Source: Trichoderma breve (lineage: Eukaryota > Ascomycota > Sordariomycetes > Hypocreales > Hypocreaceae). From it: a stretch of 64,000 bases of DNA. Position numbers and translations under genes: made by a program. This document shows positions 59,897-64,000 of the stretch, in pieces; positions within the stretch are counted from its first letter, which is position 1, and each line of letters opens with the position of its first letter. The notes below the pieces were generated by a model that made no database searches, had not been told where the DNA came from, and saw only the letters and a program-made list of their open reading frames with translations. The DNA lies in the NCBI RefSeq assembly GCF_028502605.1, contig NC_079232.1, positions 5,642,001 through 5,706,000 on the forward strand, read 5' to 3'.

Positions 59897-61108
59897 GGCT
59901 TTTTCCTTGTTATATTTTTCCTCTTTTCCGTATTGTCGTACAAATCTCGTATCTCGATGGGATTATGTTGAAAATTCGGGTATTATATCTTTTGTAGGAG
60001 GCGAAACGGCGGTTCGGCGTTGGGAGGATGATGATGAGCTCAACGATTTGCCGGGACGGAGGAGGAGGGGAATCGCAGCCCGGGCTGCCGAGAATCGATA
60101 GTAGTAATACAACGACAGGGATTCACATTTACTTTTTGTCACACGCGTCTCTTTGTCGTGCAGCACAAAATCGCAATGGCGGGAACAACAGCAACAATCC
60201 CCAGAGTACAGAATAGAACAGAATCAGAATAGGTGGATTTGTTGGGGCCTTTGCCGCTGTCTGGACAACGTTGACATTTGAAATGCGCGGAAACCGATGA
60301 CGAAAGGCCAGCTTTGATGGGCGTCAACCAAAGAAAGGACCCGCGAAGATCCACCGGCGACGGCCTGCAAAAGGTTCCGCCGCGGCCCATCCGCTTTGGG
60401 ACGGGCGGTGGAGGCTCTGCTGCTTGGGGCAGGCGGTGGCTCTTCTTTCACTCTTTTACAAGGGACCAGCGCTCAATTGGTGGCGGTTTTTGTTGGGAGG
60501 GGACCTGCACTAGTTTGCGATGCTAATTTATGACTGTAAGCTGTCAGTTTCACGGGTTATCGATGGGTTGTAAACGCTGTAAACGTGTAGGACATGGACT
60601 TGAGAGAGGTCATCGTTTGATGCTTGGTCAATGTGGCATCATTCCAGCGTCGTCCAAGTCGGATTCCAGAAGCGAGCATTGCACCTTGTAAACACAAAAA
60701 GCTACAGGCCTGTTGACGATGTTTCCTCATTGTTAACTGAGCGAACAAAGCAACAAAGAATTGGATGATGCACAATGAATCAGATTTCCAATTTACTTGA
60801 AAAATTGTCCCATGAATATCAGAGAGCAATACATGGCCCAAGCAAGGGCAATTGCCATGTGCATACACAAAGAGCTCCGAGATGTCAACCCTGGAACACA
60901 CAGAAGGCCATCCATAGCAGCCTCATGGCTGGACTTACAGCGCCTCTACACCCCACTAAACAACCCCGTCTAGGCAGGCGGTCAACCCTCCAACGCCCAT
61001 CAATGCCATCATACTATCAAATCTCCAAATCCAAACCACAAAGACAGACAAACACCAATTATCTCGACTCACACCCAGCAGTTCAAGCGCACAATCCCAC
61101 CAGCGTTG
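59897..61108. other. Divergent promoter region, UBX and SURF1 genes
   Basis: About 1.2 kb with short frames on both strands and no family resemblance. Leader-like A/C-rich sequence precedes the SURF1 start. Nothing else seen. Confidence 0.5.
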
Positions 61109-62594
61109 ATGAACTGCACACAACATCTAATTCGAAGCCTACGGGCGACCCGCGGCAGCATCGCCACCAGATCCGCTCCCCAATGCGCCCGGACAACGGC
61201 AGCAGCTCGCATCTTCCCGCCCCGAGCCGTCTACAGCAGACGCATCTCCTCGACCGTCTCCCGACCCAACAAGCAGCCGGCTGCTGATGATCCGAACTTT
61301 GTATCCATTGTCGACTTGCAGCCGCAGACGGTTCGCGCGGGCAAGCGACATGGCCCGGGCATCCTCCTCCTCGGTTCGTATATCCTTCGTCAAGTATACA
61401 AACATTATACATATATCTTGCGTATAAGTGTATACTCGCAATATGACAACTTCCACTGACACCTTCTGTTTCAATCACAACAGCCCTCATCCCCATAACC
61501 GCATTCTTCCTGGGCACATGGCAAGTCCAGCGACTCGACTGGAAAACAAGACTCATCGCAAAATTCGAAGACCGTCTCATCCGCGAGCCCCTCCCGCTGC
61601 CGCCTCACATCGACCCCTCCGTTGTCGGCGAGTTCGACTATCGCCGAGTCCTCGCCACGGGCCGCTTCCGCCACGACCAGGAGATGCTCGTCGGCCCCCG
61701 CATGCGCGACGGCCAGGACGGCTTCATGGTCATCACGCCGCTGGAGCGCAAGGACGGCTCCACGATCCTCGTCAACCGCGGCTGGATCAGCAAGAAGCAC
61801 CGCAGCCAGAGGACGAGGCCCGACAGCTTGGTTCAGAGCACCGTCACGGTCGAGGGCTTGCTACGCGAGCCGTGGAAGAAGAACATGTTTACGCCCGAGA
61901 ACAGGCCCGACAAGGGCGAGTTTTACTTTCCCGACGTCCACCAGATGGCTGCTCTGACTGGCAGTCAACCGGTATGGATAGAAGCTACTATGGGTGAGTG
62001 AACTGTCTCTTTGTCTTTCGTCTCAAATTGTCTCTATCTAGGTGAAGCTACAAAGGCGACACCAATCCCAAAAAAATTCCGCAAGATAGCAAAGTCCAGA
62101 TGTCCCACCAAGCGTCCCAAAAAAAAACATCCGAAGCTTTCCCAAGCTTCCCCCGTGTGTCCCTTTTGTCAAGGAGACTCATATCCCATTTATCCCATAT
62201 CAATATCAATATCCCTATCCCTTGAACAATCCATCGCTAAACAATACAATTCCAATGTTTGCAGAACCCGAGTATATGCGCATGGTAGACTATGAGGCTC
62301 GCGGAATCCCCTTTGGACGACCCGCAGAGGTCAACCTGAGGAACAACCACGCTCAGTACATCTTTACATGGTAAGTGGAAGCATCAACACTCCTTCGCCT
62401 GTCTATTTGCAAAAAAGGACAAGAAACAAAACAACGCCAGTCATGGCTTGCACTCAAATCAGTCTCCATCAAACCGTCTAACTCGTCGACTCTGCAGGTA
62501 TGGTCTGAGCATTGCCACGTCAATCATGCTTTACATGGTGCTCAAGAAGCCGCCGTCCAATATTGCTCGCCGGGTTCGGGCCGGCGGCATGTAA
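61109..62594 (+). CDS. SURF1/Shy1 cytochrome c oxidase assembly protein, 325 aa
   Basis: Exons 61109-61373, 61484-61993, 62265-62370 and 62498-62594 join to 326 codons. An Arg/Ser/Ala-rich presequence (MNCTQHLIRSLRATRGSIAT) is followed by a first membrane helix (GILLLALIPITAFFLGTWQ) with the conserved WQVQRLDWK. Then come the intermembrane body (FDYRRVLATGRFRHDQEMLV, TILVNRGWISKKHR) and a final helix YGLSIATSIMLYMVLK. SURF1 sits in the mitochondrial inner membrane and helps insert heme a into Cox1. Length is within the family range. The third intron is 271 bases. Confidence 0.96.
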
Positions 62595-62749
62595 GGGAAA
62601 GAGTGGCGGCAACAATCAAAGTAAACATATAATGTAAAAGGAGAGTGGAGGGAGGAGGGTAGAAGCAGCGAAAAGAAACGGAAAAGAAGATGAACGGCAT
62701 GGCCAGAGATGATGACGTACAAATGGCTATGCACGTTTCAAAGAAATCA

Positions 62750-64000
62750 CTATTGCTCTTCGTATTCTTCTTCGTCTTCTTCCTCTTCGTCCTCATCCTC
62801 TGGAAAGACCAGCTCCTCTTCCTCATCGTCATCATCTTCATCATACTCTTCTTCCTCTCTCTTCCGCTTCGCGCCGCCATCTCCATGGGGCACGTACGCG
62901 GCATGGGTGGCATGGGTGGCATACATGCCAGGATGGGCTACTGGAATAGCACACCTCAGCATCTGCTGGAGCTCGCGCGGAAGATGGCGGTTGGCGAGGT
63001 TAAAGAGAGAGAGTCCTGGGTTAAGAAGGCGTTGTCTATTTTGTACAATATATCATAAGCATGGGTAAGAAAAGGGGGTTTGAAAATAGATGTAAGAATA
63101 AACAGAGTGAAATGGAGGAAATAGGAGAAAGAGACAAACAAACTCACCTATTCATCAAGGTAATGACATCACGCTCTTCAATGGTTCTTCGACCGGCGTG
63201 ATTGGCGTAAGCACCTAGATCGTCTCCGAGTTGCTGAAAATACCAATCCGAAGCCTGTGTCAAGGCGCCAAGGGTGTCGGCCGGGATTCTTTGGTTGATC
63301 AACCCCGTCGTCTGTATGGCCGCCTGGGTAACCTGCCTAACAAAGGCGGGCGGTAGCTGCGGATACTCAATGTTGTGCTTGGAGATCCTGGTCTTGGAGG
63401 TCTTGGAGGTCTTGGCTTTCTTTTTCTTGGGCCGACCTTGGGGGTATCCGATGATGTCGTCATTGGGTTTCTCAGGCTCTTGCCCAAACGTCTCATAGTC
63501 AATCTTGGTGATGGCCTCCATTTCAGCGTCTCCCAGGCTGGACACGGACGCAAAGTCGCCATAATCGGGGAACTCGTCGTCGGCTTGCTGCACTGCCGTC
63601 ATGTCCGCTTCCGCCGATGCTTCTGCTGACGCTTCTGCCGACTCCTCTGCCGACGCCGATGCCTCGATTTCCGTCTCGGCTTCTGCCTCGATTTCTGCCT
63701 GTCTCTTTTCGTTCATGAGCTCAATGTCATCCTCAACGGGGTTGGGAGCATTGAGGACAGTTTGGACGTCATCAATGACGGGAGACCTCATATAAAAGGT
63801 GGTCTGATCATTGTCACTCAGGCCAGAGGGCATGTCAAGGCTGAAGTCGCTTTCACGACGGTCACCGGGGGGTCGTCTTACAAGTTATGTTAGCACGTCA
63901 TTCTATAAAACAAATCCACTGTGTTAGATGGCAAGCACATACCGTAAATCTGCAATCTCAGGATCCAGAGGAGCCGGCGGGGCAATCTCAATTGATCTAC
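62750..64000 (-). CDS. Kinetochore protein CENP-T, 3' part (runs off the right edge)
   Basis: Exons seen (complement): 62750-63035, 63148-63876 and 63943-64000 continuing beyond the window. The histone-fold domain is clear: YPQLPPAFVRQVTQAAIQTT, then LGALTQASDWYFQQLGDDL, and TIEERDVITLMNRQRLLNPG followed by LANRHLPRELQQMLRCA; the last is the family-specific two-helix extension. CENP-T pairs with CENP-W at centromeres. Upstream are an Ala/Ser/Glu-rich repeat (ASAEASAEA) and a basic KKKKAKTSKTSKTR patch; the protein ends in a highly acidic tail. The N-terminal Ndc80-binding part must lie to the right. Confidence 0.93.

Noticed and set aside
59038..59997. 319-codon plus-strand frame opposite the UBX gene
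   Set aside because: Ala/Ser-rich shadow of the UBX coiled coil and Pro/Ala linker; the minus strand has consistent exons and domains.

Overview
This is a window of nuclear DNA from a filamentous ascomycete. The genes have short spliceosomal introns with GTAAGT/GTATGT-type donors, CTAAC-like branch points and CAG/TAG acceptors, and start codons usually have A at -3. Neighbouring genes are separated by 0.3-4 kb and lie on both strands without operons. The protein set (fungal ATP sulfurylase with a degenerate APS-kinase tail, COQ4, a fungal CENP-T, 2EXR and F-box/ankyrin proteins, a CPSF6-like RRM protein) fits Sordariomycetes. I infer Hypocreales, Trichoderma-like, but this cannot be proved from the sequence alone. 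I see no prokaryotic features, CRISPR array, rRNA or tRNA.

Left part (1-24.5 kb): a large low-complexity protein of unknown role (minus), the sulfate-assimilation enzyme ATP sulfurylase (five exons, minus), an F-box-like/ankyrin protein (plus), a small APH-fold kinase (minus), an MFS monocarboxylate-type transporter (minus) and a Gdt1/TMEM165-type cation transporter with a long secretory N-terminal extension (minus). Gene-poor gaps of 2-4.5 kb lie between them.

Middle (26.4-46.2 kb): a DCAF11/LEC14B-type WD40 protein, a CPSF6-like RRM protein with a long leader, a SET methyltransferase, two weakly supported spliced loci that single-ORF views miss (about 35.2-36.5 kb minus and 38.3-38.9 kb plus), a flavin monooxygenase with an acidic tail, a fungal-specific protein with a C-terminal membrane anchor, and an alpha/beta-hydrolase-like protein whose nucleophile position is Asp. 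This is the more variable, accessory-looking stretch.

Right part (48.5-64 kb): a dense block of conserved housekeeping genes. These are COQ4 (ubiquinone), a PDCD5 homologue, a 2EXR protein, a ketopantoate-reductase-like protein with altered key residues and no usable ATG, the exosome cofactor Rrp47/C1D, the twin-CX9C protein Mix17/CHCHD2, a UBXN4-type UBX protein, SURF1 (cytochrome oxidase assembly) and the 3' part of the kinetochore gene CENP-T, which runs off the right edge. Several of these act in mitochondria, but they are individual housekeeping genes, not an obvious functional cluster.

I found no convincing new multi-gene system. The observations most worth checking are the ATG-less ketopantoate-reductase-like gene, the hidden multi-exon locus near 36 kb, the diverged repeat pair at 19.3 and 35.1 kb, and the introns that change the C-terminus of the 42.9 kb gene and the RRM gene. 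Exon boundaries were derived by eye from frame and splice-signal consistency.
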